64,000 bases of DNA from Streptomyces sp. DG1A-41 (GTDB taxonomy: Bacteria > Actinomycetota > Actinomycetes > Streptomycetales > Streptomycetaceae). This document shows positions 45,610 to 54,148 of this stretch, one piece after another. Position 1 is the stretch's first letter. Each line of letters opens with the position of its first letter. A program made the translations under genes and the position numbers. A model generated the notes under the pieces. That model had not been told where the DNA came from, searched no databases, and worked only from the letters and a program-made list of their open reading frames with translations. Location of the stretch: contig NZ_CP146350.1 in the NCBI RefSeq assembly GCF_037055355.1, forward strand, positions 8,393,001-8,457,000. Reading direction: 5' to 3'.

Positions 45610-46571
45610 CGGACGGTCTCCTTGGCGGGCTGAGTTGTGCCACTGGTCAGGGCGAAGAACACGTCGTCGAGGTCGGGGGTGTGCACGGTCAGCTCGTCCG
45701 CCTCGACTCCGGCGGAGTCCAGCCAGTCGAGGATGGAGCGCAGCTCGCGCTGGCTGCCGTCGCTGGGGATGTGCAGCGCCAGAGCCTCGTCGTCGCGGGT
45801 GGCCTCGCGCAGCGCGGAGGCGGCGCTCTGGTAGGCGGCCGGGTCGGAGAAGCGCAGCCGCACGTGGCCGCCGGGGATGAGCCGTTTCAGTTCCTCGGCG
45901 CTGCCCTCGGCGGCGATCTTGCCGTCGTTGAGCACGGCGATGCGGTCGGCGAGTTCGTCGGCCTCCTCCAGGTACTGGGTGGTGAGGAAGACGGTGACGC
46001 CGCCCGTGACGAGTTCGCGGATGATCTGCCACATGTTGTGGCGGCTGCGGGGGTCGAGGCCGGTGGTGGGTTCGTCGAGGAAGATGATCCGCGGGTCGCC
46101 GACCAGGGTCATGGCGAGGTCGAGGCGGCGCTTCATGCCGCCGGAGTAGGTGGAGACGGGCTTCTTGGCGGCCTCGACGAGGTCGAAGCGTTCCAGCAGT
46201 TCGGCGGCGACCCGCGGCCCCTCGCGCTTGGACAGGTGGTGCAGGTCCGCCATGAGGAGCATGTTCTCCTCGCCGGTGATCAGGCCGTCGACGGCGGAGA
46301 ACTGCCCGGTGACACCGATCGCGGCGCGCACCGCCTGCGGGTCGGCGGCCAGATCGTGGCCGCCTACGTGCAGCTCGCCGCCGTCGGCGGCGATGAGCGT
46401 GGACAGGATCTTCACGGCGGTGGTCTTGCCGGCGCCGTTCGGCCCGAGAAGGGAGAAGACGGTGCCGGTCGGCACAGCGAGATCGATACCGTCGAGCACC
46501 GTCAGGTCCCCGTAGGCCTTGCGCAGCCCCTTGGCCGCGATGGCGAGTGAGGGCGATGTCGTTGTCGTCAT
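45606..46571 (-). CDS. ABC transporter ATPase, DrrA-like
   Basis: A 321-residue ATPase. Walker A is LLGPNGAGKTT (about 41-51), the Q-loop is GVTGQFSAVDG, the signature is YSGGMKRRLDLAM, Walker B is RIIFLDEPTTGLDP and the H-loop region is VFLTTQYLEEADELADR. The DrrA-type C-terminal domain follows to 321. There is no ribosome site in front of the ATG, so the transcript may be leaderless. Three CTGAA boxes at 11-bp spacing lie 26-52 bp upstream. It forms a unit with the DrrB-like permease. Confidence 0.9.
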   Translation of the reverse strand: MTTTTSPSLAIAAKGLRKAYGDLTVLDGIDLAVPTGTVFSLLGPNGAGKTTAVKILSTLIAADGGELHVGGHDLAADPQAVRAAIGVTGQFSAVDGLITGEENMLLMADLHHLSKREGPRVAAELLERFDLVEAAKKPVSTYSGGMKRRLDLAMTLVGDPRIIFLDEPTTGLDPRSRHNMWQIIRELVTGGVTVFLTTQYLEEADELADRIAVLNDGKIAAEGSAEELKRLIPGGHVRLRFSDPAAYQSAASALREATRDDEALALHIPSDGSQRELRSILDWLDSAGVEADELTVHTPDLDDVFFALTSGTTQPAKETVR

Positions 46572-46596
46572 GCCGCAGAGGTTGCGGCAGGGCGCA

Positions 46597-46623
46597 TTCA
46601 GCGCGGTTTCAGGGTGCTTTCAG
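46597..46623 (-). promoter_or_regulatory. Three 11-bp-phased CTGAA repeats (SARP/OmpR-type site)
   Basis: On the plus strand TTCAG recurs at 46597, 46608 and 46619, exactly one helical turn (11 bp) apart; on the exporter strand these read CTGAA. Direct repeats with this spacing are the hallmark of SARP and other OmpR-fold sites (PhoP boxes are similar). They sit where the -35 region of the drrAB-like operon should be. Confidence 0.7.
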
Positions 46624-46678
46624 CGCCCTGGAACCGGGGTTGCCCGACTCTTGCGGCGGGCTGTCCCTCGTCGCTCCG

Positions 46679-47362
46679 TCAGACTTCGAACCGGTAGCCC
46701 ATGCCGGGCTCGGTGATCAGATAGCGGGGGTGGGAGGGGTCCTTCTCCAGTTTGCGCCGCAGCTGGGCCATGTAGACGCGCAGGTAGTTGGTCTTGTTGC
46801 TCTGGGAGACACCCCACACCTCCCGGAGCAGGTGCTTCTGCGTGACCAGGCGGCCGGGGTTGGTGACCATGATCTCCAGCAGGTGCCACTCGGTCGGGGT
46901 GAGCCTGACGTCGCGGCCTCCGCGCACGACCTTCTTGGCGAGGAGGTCGATGGTGAAGTCATCGGTCTCGACAACGGTCGTCTCGTGGGCGAGGGGTGTG
47001 TCCTCGGTGCGGCGGACGGCGGCCCGCAGGCGGGCCAGGAGCTCGTCCATGCTGAACGGTTTGGTGATGTAGTCGTCCGCGCCGGCGTCCAGGGCGGCGA
47101 CCTTCTCGTCGGACGCCTGGCGGGCGGAGAGGACGAGGATCGGGACGCGGGTCCGGCCGCGCAGGGTCTTGATGACGTCGACGCCGTCCATGTCGGGCAG
47201 GCCGAGGTCGAGCATCACCACGTCCGGTTGCCGGTCGGCGGTCAGCCGCAGGGCGGTGGCACCGTCGGGGGCGGCGTCGACTCCGTACCGCCGTGCCTCC
47301 AGGTTGAGCACGAGGGCCCGTATGAGCTGCGGGTCGTCCTCCACCACGAGCACCCGGGTCAT
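46679..47362 (-). CDS. kdpE: Response regulator KdpE
   Basis: A 227-residue OmpR-family regulator. The receiver domain (1-118) begins VLVVEDDPQLIRALVLNLE, has the phospho-acceptor in VVMLDLGLPDMDG, and the conserved lysine in ITKPFSMDELL. The winged-helix output domain (about 130-227) ends YLITEPGMGYRFEV, with TEWHLLEIMVTNPGRLV, typical of KdpE. The start ATG 47362 has GGAAGG upstream. It is downstream of kdpC, but the sensor gene kdpD that normally lies between is absent. Confidence 0.9.
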   Translation of the reverse strand: MTRVLVVEDDPQLIRALVLNLEARRYGVDAAPDGATALRLTADRQPDVVMLDLGLPDMDGVDVIKTLRGRTRVPILVLSARQASDEKVAALDAGADDYITKPFSMDELLARLRAAVRRTEDTPLAHETTVVETDDFTIDLLAKKVVRGGRDVRLTPTEWHLLEIMVTNPGRLVTQKHLLREVWGVSQSNKTNYLRVYMAQLRRKLEKDPSHPRYLITEPGMGYRFEV

Positions 47363-47382
47363 GGGTGTGTGCCTTCCTGTCA

Positions 47383-47414
47383 TACGTGGTCCTTCTCGTA
47401 CGTGGTCCTTCTCG
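47383..47414. repeat. Tandem 16-bp repeat between kdpC and kdpE
   Basis: TACGTGGTCCTTCTCG is present twice in a row (47383-47398, 47399-47414), followed by the start of a third copy (TACG). It lies exactly in the gap where kdpD is missing. Confidence 0.9.
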
Positions 47415-47529
47415 TACGGGGGCCGCGGGTGCGGGATGCGCTGCCGTTGCCTTCCTCGGCTGCGGGACGGCGGAGCCGGCCCGGCCGGGGATCGCTCCCG
47501 GGGCGCCGACTCCCGCCTGTGCCGCATCG

Positions 47530-48201
47530 TCATCGGCTCTTGGCCACGAGGTCCTTGAGCGCGATGTTCAGTTCCAGGACGTTCACACGGGGTTCGCCGA
47601 TGAAGCCGAGCGTACGGCCCTCGGTGTGCTCGTCCACGATCTTCTGCACCTCGGCGGCCGGGAGGCCGTTCCGCGCGGCGACGCGGTGGACCTGGAGGTC
47701 GGCGTACCGCGGTGAGATGTCCGGGTCCAGGCCGGAGGCGGAGGAGGTGACCGCGTCGGCGGGCACCTGCGACGGCTTGACCGTGTAGCCGGGTACGGAG
47801 TTGTCCTCGACGACCGCTGCCTTGGCTGCCTCCACCTGCTTGATGAGCTCCTTGTTGTCGGCGGCGAGGTTGGTGGCGCCGGACAGCAGCAGCTTGTACC
47901 GGGTGTTCACGCTGTTCGTGCCCAGGCCGCCCGTCGGGCGGCCCTGGAACCACTTCAGGTCGGGCTCCGGGGCCTTCTGTCCCTCCTTGAGCGGCAGGTT
48001 GTACGACTGCCCGATCAGGGACGAGCCGACGACCTTGCCGTCCGCCTTGATCTCGGAGCCGTTCGCCTTGTCAGGGAACAGCCCCTGGGCGATGCCGGTG
48101 ATGACCAGCGGGTAGACGACGCCCGTCACCAGCGTCAGCACGAGCAGGGCGCGCAGGCCCGCTCCGAGCAACCGGGCGGTGTTCGTAAGGGAGTTGCTCA
48201 T
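47530..48201 (-). CDS. kdpC: Potassium-transporting ATPase subunit KdpC
   Basis: A 223-residue membrane-anchored subunit. The N-terminal helix (about 10-35, LGAGLRALLVLTLVTGVVYPL) is followed by the extracytoplasmic domain with LIGQSYNLP, KWFQGRPTG, TSSASGLDPDISPRYADLQVHRVA (the conserved KdpC core) and LNIALKDL at the end. The start is MSNSLTN (48201); a GTG at 48213 is an alternative. It stabilises the KdpAB complex. It is part of kdpFABC, 24 bp after kdpB. Confidence 0.95.
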   Translation of the reverse strand: MSNSLTNTARLLGAGLRALLVLTLVTGVVYPLVITGIAQGLFPDKANGSEIKADGKVVGSSLIGQSYNLPLKEGQKAPEPDLKWFQGRPTGGLGTNSVNTRYKLLLSGATNLAADNKELIKQVEAAKAAVVEDNSVPGYTVKPSQVPADAVTSSASGLDPDISPRYADLQVHRVAARNGLPAAEVQKIVDEHTEGRTLGFIGEPRVNVLELNIALKDLVAKSR

Positions 48202-48225
48202 GGCGATCAGCACGCCTTTCGAGAA

Positions 48226-50355
48226 TTACAGCCCGGGGATGAGGGAGATGAGCAGGTCGATGAGCTTGATGCCGATGAAGGGGGCGATCAGTCCGCCGAG
48301 GCCGTAGATGCCGAGGTTGCGCCGCAGCAGCTTGTCGGCGCTGACCGGCCGGTACCGCACACCCTTCAGGGAGAGCGGCACGAGCGCGATGATGATCAGC
48401 GCGTTGAAGACGACCGCGGACAGGATCGCGGAGTCCGGCGAGGACAGCGCCATGATGTTGAGCTTGTCCAGGCCCGGGTAGACGGCCGCGAACAGCGCCG
48501 GGATGATCGCGAAGTATTTCGCGACGTCGTTGGCGATGGAGAACGTCGTCAACGCGCCCCTGGTGATGAGAAGTTGCTTGCCGATCTCGACGATCTCGAT
48601 GAGCTTGGTCGGGTTGGAGTCCAGGTCGACCATGTTGCCGGCCTCCTTGGCGGCCGACGTCCCCGTGTTCATCGCCACGCCCACGTCCGCCTGCGCGAGA
48701 GCCGGGGCGTCGTTCGTGCCGTCGCCGGTCATCGCGACCAGCTTCCCGCCCGCCTGCTCCCGCTTGATCAGCGCCATCTTGTCCTCGGGCGTGGCCTCCG
48801 CGAGGAAGTCGTCGACGCCGGCCTCCTCGGCGATCGCCTTGGCCGTCAGCGGGTTGTCGCCGGTGATCATGACGGTCTTGATGCCCATGCGGCGCAGTTC
48901 CTCGAACCGCTCGCGCATGCCGTCCTTGACGACGTCCTTGAGGTGGATGACGCCCAGCACGCGTGCGCCCTGTTGGTCCTGGACGGCGACGAGCAGCGGG
49001 GTGCCGCCCGCCTCGGAGATTCGGTCGGCGATCTCGTCGGCATCCTCGGCGACCGAACCACCCTGCTCCTCGACCCAGGCGATGACGGAACCGGCCGCGC
49101 CCTTGCGGATCTTCTTGGCGTCGACGTCGACCCCGGACATGCGTGTCTGGGCGGTGAAGGTGATCCACTCGGCGCCGGCCAGTTCCTCTTGGTGGCGTTC
49201 GCGCAGGCCGTACTTCTCCTTGGCGAGTACGACGATGGAGCGGCCCTCCGGGGTCTCGTCGGCCAGCGACGACAGCTGGGCGGCGTCCGCCAGCTCGGCT
49301 TCGGCCGTACCGCGTACCGGCAGGAACTCCGCCGCCTGCCGGTTGCCGAGGGTGATGGTGCCGGTCTTGTCCAGCAGCAGCGTGGAGACGTCACCGGCGG
49401 CCTCGACCGCACGGCCGGACATGGCCAGCACGTTGCGCTGCACCAGCCGGTCCATACCCGCGATGCCGATCGCGGAGAGCAGCGCGCCGATCGTGGTCGG
49501 GATCAGGCAGACGAGCAGTGCGACCAGCACGACCATCGTCAGGTGCGTGCCCGCGTAGTCCGCGAACGGCGGCAGCGTGGCCACCGCGAGCAGGAACACG
49601 AGGGTGAGCGACGCCAGCAGGATGTTCAGCGCGACCTCGTTGGGGGTCTTCTGCCGGGCGGCGCCCTCGACCAGGTTGATCATCCGGTCGATGAAGGTCT
49701 CGCCCGGCTTGGTCGTGATCTTGACCACGATGCGGTCGGAGAGGACCTTGGTGCCGCCGGTGACCGCGGACCGGTCGCCGCCGGACTCACGGATGACCGG
49801 GGCCGACTCTCCGGTGATGGCTGACTCGTCCACCGATGCGACGCCTTCGACGACATCACCGTCGCCGGGGATGATGTCGCCCGCCTCGCACACCACCAGG
49901 TCGCCGACCTTCAACTCCGTGCCGGCGACCCGCTCTTCACGGTCTTGGACGAGACGCCGGGCGACCGTGTCGGTCTTCGCCCTGCGCAGGGTGTCGGCTT
50001 GCGCCTTGCCGCGGCCCTCGGCCACCGCCTCCGCCAGGTTGGCGAAGACAACGGTCAGCCAGAGCCAGGCGCTGATCGCCCAGCCGAACCAGTCACCCGG
50101 GTCCTTGAAGGAGAAGACTGTGGTCAGCACCGACCCGATCCACACCACGAACATCACGGGCGACTTGACCTGCACCCGCGGGTCGAGCTTGCGGAAGGCG
50201 TCCGGCAGCGACCTCACCAGCTGTTTGGGGTCGAAAAAGCCCGCGCCGACGCGGCTTTCGGGGGACTTGTGGGCGGTGGGGACGTCGCTGTGCGGCGCCA
50301 GGGTCGGAGTGGCAGTGGACATGGCGTCCTCGTGGCTCTGCGTGTCGGTGGTCAT
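48226..50355 (-). CDS. kdpB: Potassium-transporting ATPase ATP-binding subunit KdpB
   Basis: A 709-residue P-type ATPase. The phosphorylation motif [11 protein letters not shown] lies mid-protein. The actuator region is [27 protein letters not shown], the hinge is [44 protein letters not shown], and the P-domain is [16 protein letters not shown]. An extra 50-residue hydrophilic N-terminus is typical of actinobacterial KdpB. The ATG overlaps the kdpA stop (ATGA). It hydrolyses ATP to drive high-affinity K+ uptake. Confidence 0.97.
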   Translation of the reverse strand: MTTDTQSHEDAMSTATPTLAPHSDVPTAHKSPESRVGAGFFDPKQLVRSLPDAFRKLDPRVQVKSPVMFVVWIGSVLTTVFSFKDPGDWFGWAISAWLWLTVVFANLAEAVAEGRGKAQADTLRRAKTDTVARRLVQDREERVAGTELKVGDLVVCEAGDIIPGDGDVVEGVASVDESAITGESAPVIRESGGDRSAVTGGTKVLSDRIVVKITTKPGETFIDRMINLVEGAARQKTPNEVALNILLASLTLVFLLAVATLPPFADYAGTHLTMVVLVALLVCLIPTTIGALLSAIGIAGMDRLVQRNVLAMSGRAVEAAGDVSTLLLDKTGTITLGNRQAAEFLPVRGTAEAELADAAQLSSLADETPEGRSIVVLAKEKYGLRERHQEELAGAEWITFTAQTRMSGVDVDAKKIRKGAAGSVIAWVEEQGGSVAEDADEIADRISEAGGTPLLVAVQDQQGARVLGVIHLKDVVKDGMRERFEELRRMGIKTVMITGDNPLTAKAIAEEAGVDDFLAEATPEDKMALIKREQAGGKLVAMTGDGTNDAPALAQADVGVAMNTGTSAAKEAGNMVDLDSNPTKLIEIVEIGKQLLITRGALTTFSIANDVAKYFAIIPALFAAVYPGLDKLNIMALSSPDSAILSAVVFNALIIIALVPLSLKGVRYRPVSADKLLRRNLGIYGLGGLIAPFIGIKLIDLLISLIPGL

Positions 50356-52016
50356 GCCGCCAGCCCCTCGGCGAGCGGGCCCAGGGCAAGGGCCGGGAAG
50401 TACGTCAGACCGGTGATGATCAGGATCGCGCCCACCAACAGTCCGGTGAACAGCGGCTTTTCCGTGCGCAGGGTGCCCGCGGTCATGGGCACCGGCTGCT
50501 GCTCGGCCAGCGAGCCCGCGAGTGCCAGGACGAACACCATCGGCAGGAAGCGGCCCAGGAGCATCGCGAGTCCGGTCATGGTGTTGTACCAGTCGGTGTT
50601 CGCGTTCAGACCGGCGAACGCCGAGCCGTTGTTGTTCGACGCGGACGTGAAGGCGTACAGCACCTCGGAGAACCCGTGCGCCCCGGAGTTGAGCATGGAG
50701 TGCGGCGGGGTCGGCAGGGCCATCGAGGCCGCCGTGAAGATCAGAACCAGTGCCGGAGTGATCAGGATGTAGCAGGCGGCGAGCTTGATCTCGCGGGTGC
50801 CGATCTTCTTGCCGAGGTACTCGGGCGTGCGGCCGACCATCAGGCCGGCGATGAACACCGCGATAACCGCCATGATCAGCATGCCGTAGAGGCCGGATCC
50901 GGTACCACCGGGGGCGATCTCGCCCAGCATCATGCCGAGCATGGTGATACCGCCGCCGAGGCCGGTGAAGGAGGAGTGGAAGGAGTCCACCGCGCCCGTC
51001 GAGGTGAGCGTCGTCGACACGGCGAAGATCGACGAGGAGCCGACGCCGAAGCGGACCTCCTTGCCCTCCATCGCCCCGCCCGCGATCTGCAACGCCCCCT
51101 CGTGGTGGGCGAATTCGGTCCACATCATCAGGGCGACGAAGCCGACCCAGATGGTGACCATCGTGGCGAGGATCGCGTAGCCCTGCTTCACGCTGCCGAC
51201 CATCACACCGAACGTCCGGGTCAGGGCGAACGGCATCACCAGCAGCAGGAAGATCTCGAACAGGTTGGTGAACGGGGTCGGGTTCTCGAAGGGATGGGCG
51301 CTGTTGGCGTTGAAATAGCCGCCGCCGTTCGTGCCGAACTCCTTGATGGCCTCCTGCGAGGCGACCGCCCCGCCGTTCCACTGCTGCGAGCCGCCCATGA
51401 ACTGCCCGACCTCGTGGATGCCGGAGAAGTTCTGGATGACGCCGCACCCCACCAGCACCACCGCGGCGATCGCGGCCCCCGGCAGCAGGATGCGGGTGAC
51501 ACCGCGTACCAGGTCGGACCAGAAGTTGCCGAGCTCACCGCCCCGCGACCGGGCGAATCCGCGCACGAGGGCGACCGCGACCGCCATGCCGACAGCTGCG
51601 GAGACGAAGTTCTGCACGGCCAGCCCGGCGGTCTGCACGACGTGCCCCATGGTTTGCTCGCCGTAGTACGACTGCCAGTTGGTGTTCGTCACGAAGGACG
51701 CGGCGGTGTTGAACGCCTGCGCCGGGGTGATCGAGGAGAAGCCGAGTGAACCGGGCAGGACGCCCTGGAGACGCTGGAGGAGGTAGAGGAAGAGGACGCT
51801 GACGACCGAGAAGGCGAGCACGCCGCGCAGATAAGCCGGCCAGCGCATCTCGGTGTCGGGGTTGGCGCCTATGCCCTTGTAGATCCATCTCTCGACGCGC
51901 CAGTGCCGGTCGGCGGAGTAGACCCTGGCCATGTAGGTGCCGAGGGGGATGTAGGCGAGCGCCAGCGCCGCCATCAGGGCCAGCAGCTGGAGCACGCCGG
52001 CAAGTACGGGACCCAT
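50352..52016 (-). CDS. kdpA: Potassium-transporting ATPase K+-binding subunit KdpA
   Basis: A 554-residue channel-like subunit with ten helices. The four selectivity-filter segments are visible: [46 protein letters not shown]-like [16 protein letters not shown], and [20 protein letters not shown]. The length matches the family (about 555). It starts 8 bp after kdpF and ends in the kdpB start. Confidence 0.97.
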   Translation of the reverse strand: MGPVLAGVLQLLALMAALALAYIPLGTYMARVYSADRHWRVERWIYKGIGANPDTEMRWPAYLRGVLAFSVVSVLFLYLLQRLQGVLPGSLGFSSITPAQAFNTAASFVTNTNWQSYYGEQTMGHVVQTAGLAVQNFVSAAVGMAVAVALVRGFARSRGGELGNFWSDLVRGVTRILLPGAAIAAVVLVGCGVIQNFSGIHEVGQFMGGSQQWNGGAVASQEAIKEFGTNGGGYFNANSAHPFENPTPFTNLFEIFLLLVMPFALTRTFGVMVGSVKQGYAILATMVTIWVGFVALMMWTEFAHHEGALQIAGGAMEGKEVRFGVGSSSIFAVSTTLTSTGAVDSFHSSFTGLGGGITMLGMMLGEIAPGGTGSGLYGMLIMAVIAVFIAGLMVGRTPEYLGKKIGTREIKLAACYILITPALVLIFTAASMALPTPPHSMLNSGAHGFSEVLYAFTSASNNNGSAFAGLNANTDWYNTMTGLAMLLGRFLPMVFVLALAGSLAEQQPVPMTAGTLRTEKPLFTGLLVGAILIITGLTYFPALALGPLAEGLAA

Positions 52017-52024
52017 CGCTTGTC

Positions 52025-52114
52025 TCAGAACCTCTCCGGGAAGATCAGGGCGAGGACGAGATAAACCAGCAGGGCGACGGCCACGACCAGGCCGACGATG
52101 TTCTCGGCGGTCAC
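52025..52114 (-). CDS. kdpF: KdpF, 29-residue Kdp subunit
   Basis: A tiny single-helix protein ([20 protein letters not shown], ending FPERF) matching KdpF, which stabilises the Kdp complex in the membrane. It starts at a GTG whose GTGA overlaps the stop of the upstream 27-codon gene. Confidence 0.9.
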   Translation of the reverse strand: MTAENIVGLVVAVALLVYLVLALIFPERF

Positions 52115-52194
52115 AGCTTCGTCACCCCTTTGGCGACGAGAGCCACCAGCGCGAACACCGCGATCGTGGCGACGACGAAGGCCACATCGGCCAT
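52111..52194 (-). CDS. 27-residue single-helix membrane peptide heading the kdp operon
   Basis: [20 protein letters not shown], then a short KGVTKL tail: one hydrophobic helix with a basic C-terminus. ATG 52194 has AGGAG seven bases upstream, and the stop overlaps the kdpF start (GTGA), so it is surely translated with kdp. I do not know a named family. It may be an additional small Kdp subunit or a leader peptide. Confidence 0.75.
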   Translation of the reverse strand: MADVAFVVATIAVFALVALVAKGVTKL

Positions 52195-52273
52195 CGGGAA
52201 CTCCTGGAGTGAGGTTCGATCCGGAAGGGACGGTCAAGAGGAAACCGCCCCCATGACTGGATTCGGCCGTCGT

Positions 52274-52321
52274 TGACGGGACTCTGACGGCGGCCCGCCC
52301 GCCCTTGACGGGACTCTGACG
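52274..52321 (-). promoter_or_regulatory. Phased four-half-site operator upstream of kdp (KdpE candidate)
   Basis: The 18-mer TTGACGGGACTCTGACGG occurs twice (52273-52290, 52305-52322). Within it TGACG recurs at 52274, 52285, 52306 and 52317, with spacings of 11, 21 and 11 bp, so all half-sites face the same side of the helix. It lies 80-130 bp upstream of the first kdp gene. Direct-repeat sites of this kind suit an OmpR-family regulator such as KdpE. Confidence 0.75.
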
Positions 52322-52322
52322 G

Positions 52323-52489
52323 AGGCAGAGACGTGGGTCACCCCAGCCGGAACCGCAGCCGGCAGCGGACCGCGCCCGTCTCCCGCCGCACGGCGTGCCC
52401 TTCGGCCAGGAAGAAGTCGCACCGGTCACCCGGGAGGTGTTCCACGAGGCCGAGCCGAACCGGCGACGACGACCCAGGGTGCACGTCGG
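52323..52489. other. Debris between kdp operator and MFS remnant
   Basis: On the minus strand a short frame ends GDRCDFFLAEGHAVRRETGA plus ten residues and a stop near 52338. It looks like the tail of a lost gene, but I do not recognise it. Nothing else is visible. Confidence 0.3.
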
Positions 52490-52880
52490 CTCCCGATCGG
52501 CCTGGCCGTCCTCGGCGGGACCAGGACTCTCGTCGAAGCCGAACGCCGCCCCGGACGCCCCCGGCGCGATCACCGGCACCGGCGGTCTGATCGCCCTGGT
52601 CTACGGCATCACCCGCGGCGGCGAGCACGGCTGGACGGACGGCCTCACGCTCGTCTCCTTCGGGGCGGCCGTCGCACTCCTGGCCGTGTTCCTGGTCCTG
52701 CAGTCGCGCGTCTCGGAGCCGATGATGCCGCTGCGCCTGCTCAAGGACCGCAATCACTACGGCAGTTACGCCACGATGCTGTGCATCGGCGCCGGTATGT
52801 TCGCCACCCGGCACGGCACCGCCTTCCTCATCCCCTTGGCCGCCCTGGCCGTGTGGGCGCAGGACCACCTCCCCGACAAG
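52490..52880 (+). pseudogene. MFS drug transporter (DHA2/EmrB-type) remnant
   Basis: LPIGLAVLGGTRTLVEAERR is in one frame; GAITGTGGLIALVYGITRGG, SEPMMPLRLLKDRN and GSYATMLCIGAGMFAT are in another. Together they match the middle of 14-helix MFS exporters. The segment then jumps to TAFLIPLAALAVWA, like the end of such proteins. The N-terminal half and about 150 residues in between are lost, with at least one frameshift. Confidence 0.75.
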
Positions 52881-53241
52881 GAATCACCGACACCGGACGG
52901 GCGGTCAACGCCGCGCTGTTGATCCTGACTCACCGGCTTCGCCGACAAGCAGGGCTCGTAACCGGGCCGCTCGGTGCTCCTGGCGGGACGTGACGGATCG
53001 GCGCATCCGGTACTCGCCTCCCACCTGCGTACCTGTCCGCTGCACCGACGGGAACGGGCCGAACCGCTGGAGGTGGACCGGCTGCTGCCGGACCTGACGC
53101 CGCACGAGTGGGACGTGGTGCCGGAGTGGGGCCCAGGCGTGCGTTCAGCACGCGCTTCTGACGGGCCCTCGAGCCCGGGCCGGAGGAGGCTAGGTGTGCT
53201 GTCCGGCGAGGGGATGCCTTCACGTCTCGACGCGGCGGAAC
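52881..53241. other. Unexplained open stretch before the methyltransferase gene
   Basis: On the plus strand from about 52974 a frame reads LLAGRDGSAHPVLASHLRTC and DRLLPDLTPHEWDVVPEWGP, protein-like for about 55 codons before turning to noise. There is no ribosome site and no family I recognise. It is probably another gene fragment. Confidence 0.3.
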
Positions 53242-53982
53242 TTACGGTTTGTGGGTTACCCAGAGCAGTTCCGCCGGCCAGCGGTGTGCCCAGTCGGGTG
53301 GGTCGGTTTCGTTGTAGCCGTTAAGTGTTCCGAGTTCGGGCCGCGGCTCGATAAGGTCGTCGATGATGAGACCCGCGCCGCGCAGGACCTTGACCCAGTC
53401 GCCGTAGGTGAGCTGATAGCTGGTCGCGCCGTCGTCTTCGGCGATGGTGTTCAGCCCGAAGTAGTCCTGCTGCAGCGTCGTGGTCACGCGACTGGCGGCT
53501 TCGTCGTAGCAAGCTTCGAACCACGGGCTGGCGACGTTGAACACCAGGCGTCCGCCTCGGCCCAAGACGCGTGCGGCCTGCGGGACGGCCAGGTGCGGGG
53601 GCGCCCAGCTGAGCCCACCGAAGTCGCAGAACACCAGGTCGAAGCTGTCGGCGGCGAAGGGGAGTTGTTCGGCGGCGCCTTGCACCAGCGGGTAGCGGGC
53701 GGCTCCCATCGCGCTGGCCGCTGCGGCGAGTTGGGCTTCGGACAGGTCGAGCCCGACCACGGTGGCGCCCTCGGCGGCGAGCGCCCTGGACCACTGGCCG
53801 GCGCCGCAGCCGAGTTCGAGGACGCGCTTGCCGGTGACGTCGCCCAGGGCGTGCAGATGCGCGTCGGGGATGGAGTACATGCCCCACAGCCGGGGTGTGG
53901 CGCCGATTTGCGGGTCGTGCTCGTGCTGGTAGGCGCTGCTGATCTGGTTCCAGAGCCGCCGGTTGGCGGGGATGCTGTCCAC
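53242..53982 (-). CDS. Class I SAM-dependent methyltransferase (Methyltransf_11)
   Basis: A 246-residue methyltransferase starting at a GTG. The SAM loop VLELGCGAGQWSRALA (about 55-70), acidic VVGLDLSEAQL, post-II QGAAEQLPFAADSFDLVFCDFG and post-III ARVLGRGGRLVFNV motifs are intact. The family methylates small molecules; the substrate is unknown. The IS630 element was inserted about 110 bp upstream of its start, so its native promoter may have been displaced. Confidence 0.85.
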   Translation of the reverse strand: MDSIPANRRLWNQISSAYQHEHDPQIGATPRLWGMYSIPDAHLHALGDVTGKRVLELGCGAGQWSRALAAEGATVVGLDLSEAQLAAAASAMGAARYPLVQGAAEQLPFAADSFDLVFCDFGGLSWAPPHLAVPQAARVLGRGGRLVFNVASPWFEACYDEAASRVTTTLQQDYFGLNTIAEDDGATSYQLTYGDWVKVLRGAGLIIDDLIEPRPELGTLNGYNETDPPDWAHRWPAELLWVTHKP

Positions 53983-54091
53983 GTGCCGACTCCAGCACTG
54001 CCTGCCGGGGCGGTCAACACGATTAGGGCACTGGCCGGCCCTCGCCTCGGTCCGGCCCTGGCTCGGCCCACGATCCGCCGGACGAACCCTA

Positions 54092-54127
54092 CTGATCTTT
54101 TCGTAAGTTCGGTGGGTGTGGTGGGCG
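54092..54127. repeat. IS630 left terminal inverted repeat
   Basis: 36 bp, perfect complement of the right end at 55215-55250, preceded by the TA duplication at 54090-54091. Confidence 0.95.
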
Positions 54128-54148
54128 TGTGGGTGGGAGGCTGTCGGG

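Noticed and set aside
47363..47529. Remnant of kdpD between kdpC and kdpE
   Set aside because: All frames were read. None shows HATPase or KdpD sensor motifs; only tandem repeats and low-complexity Arg/Pro sequence are present.
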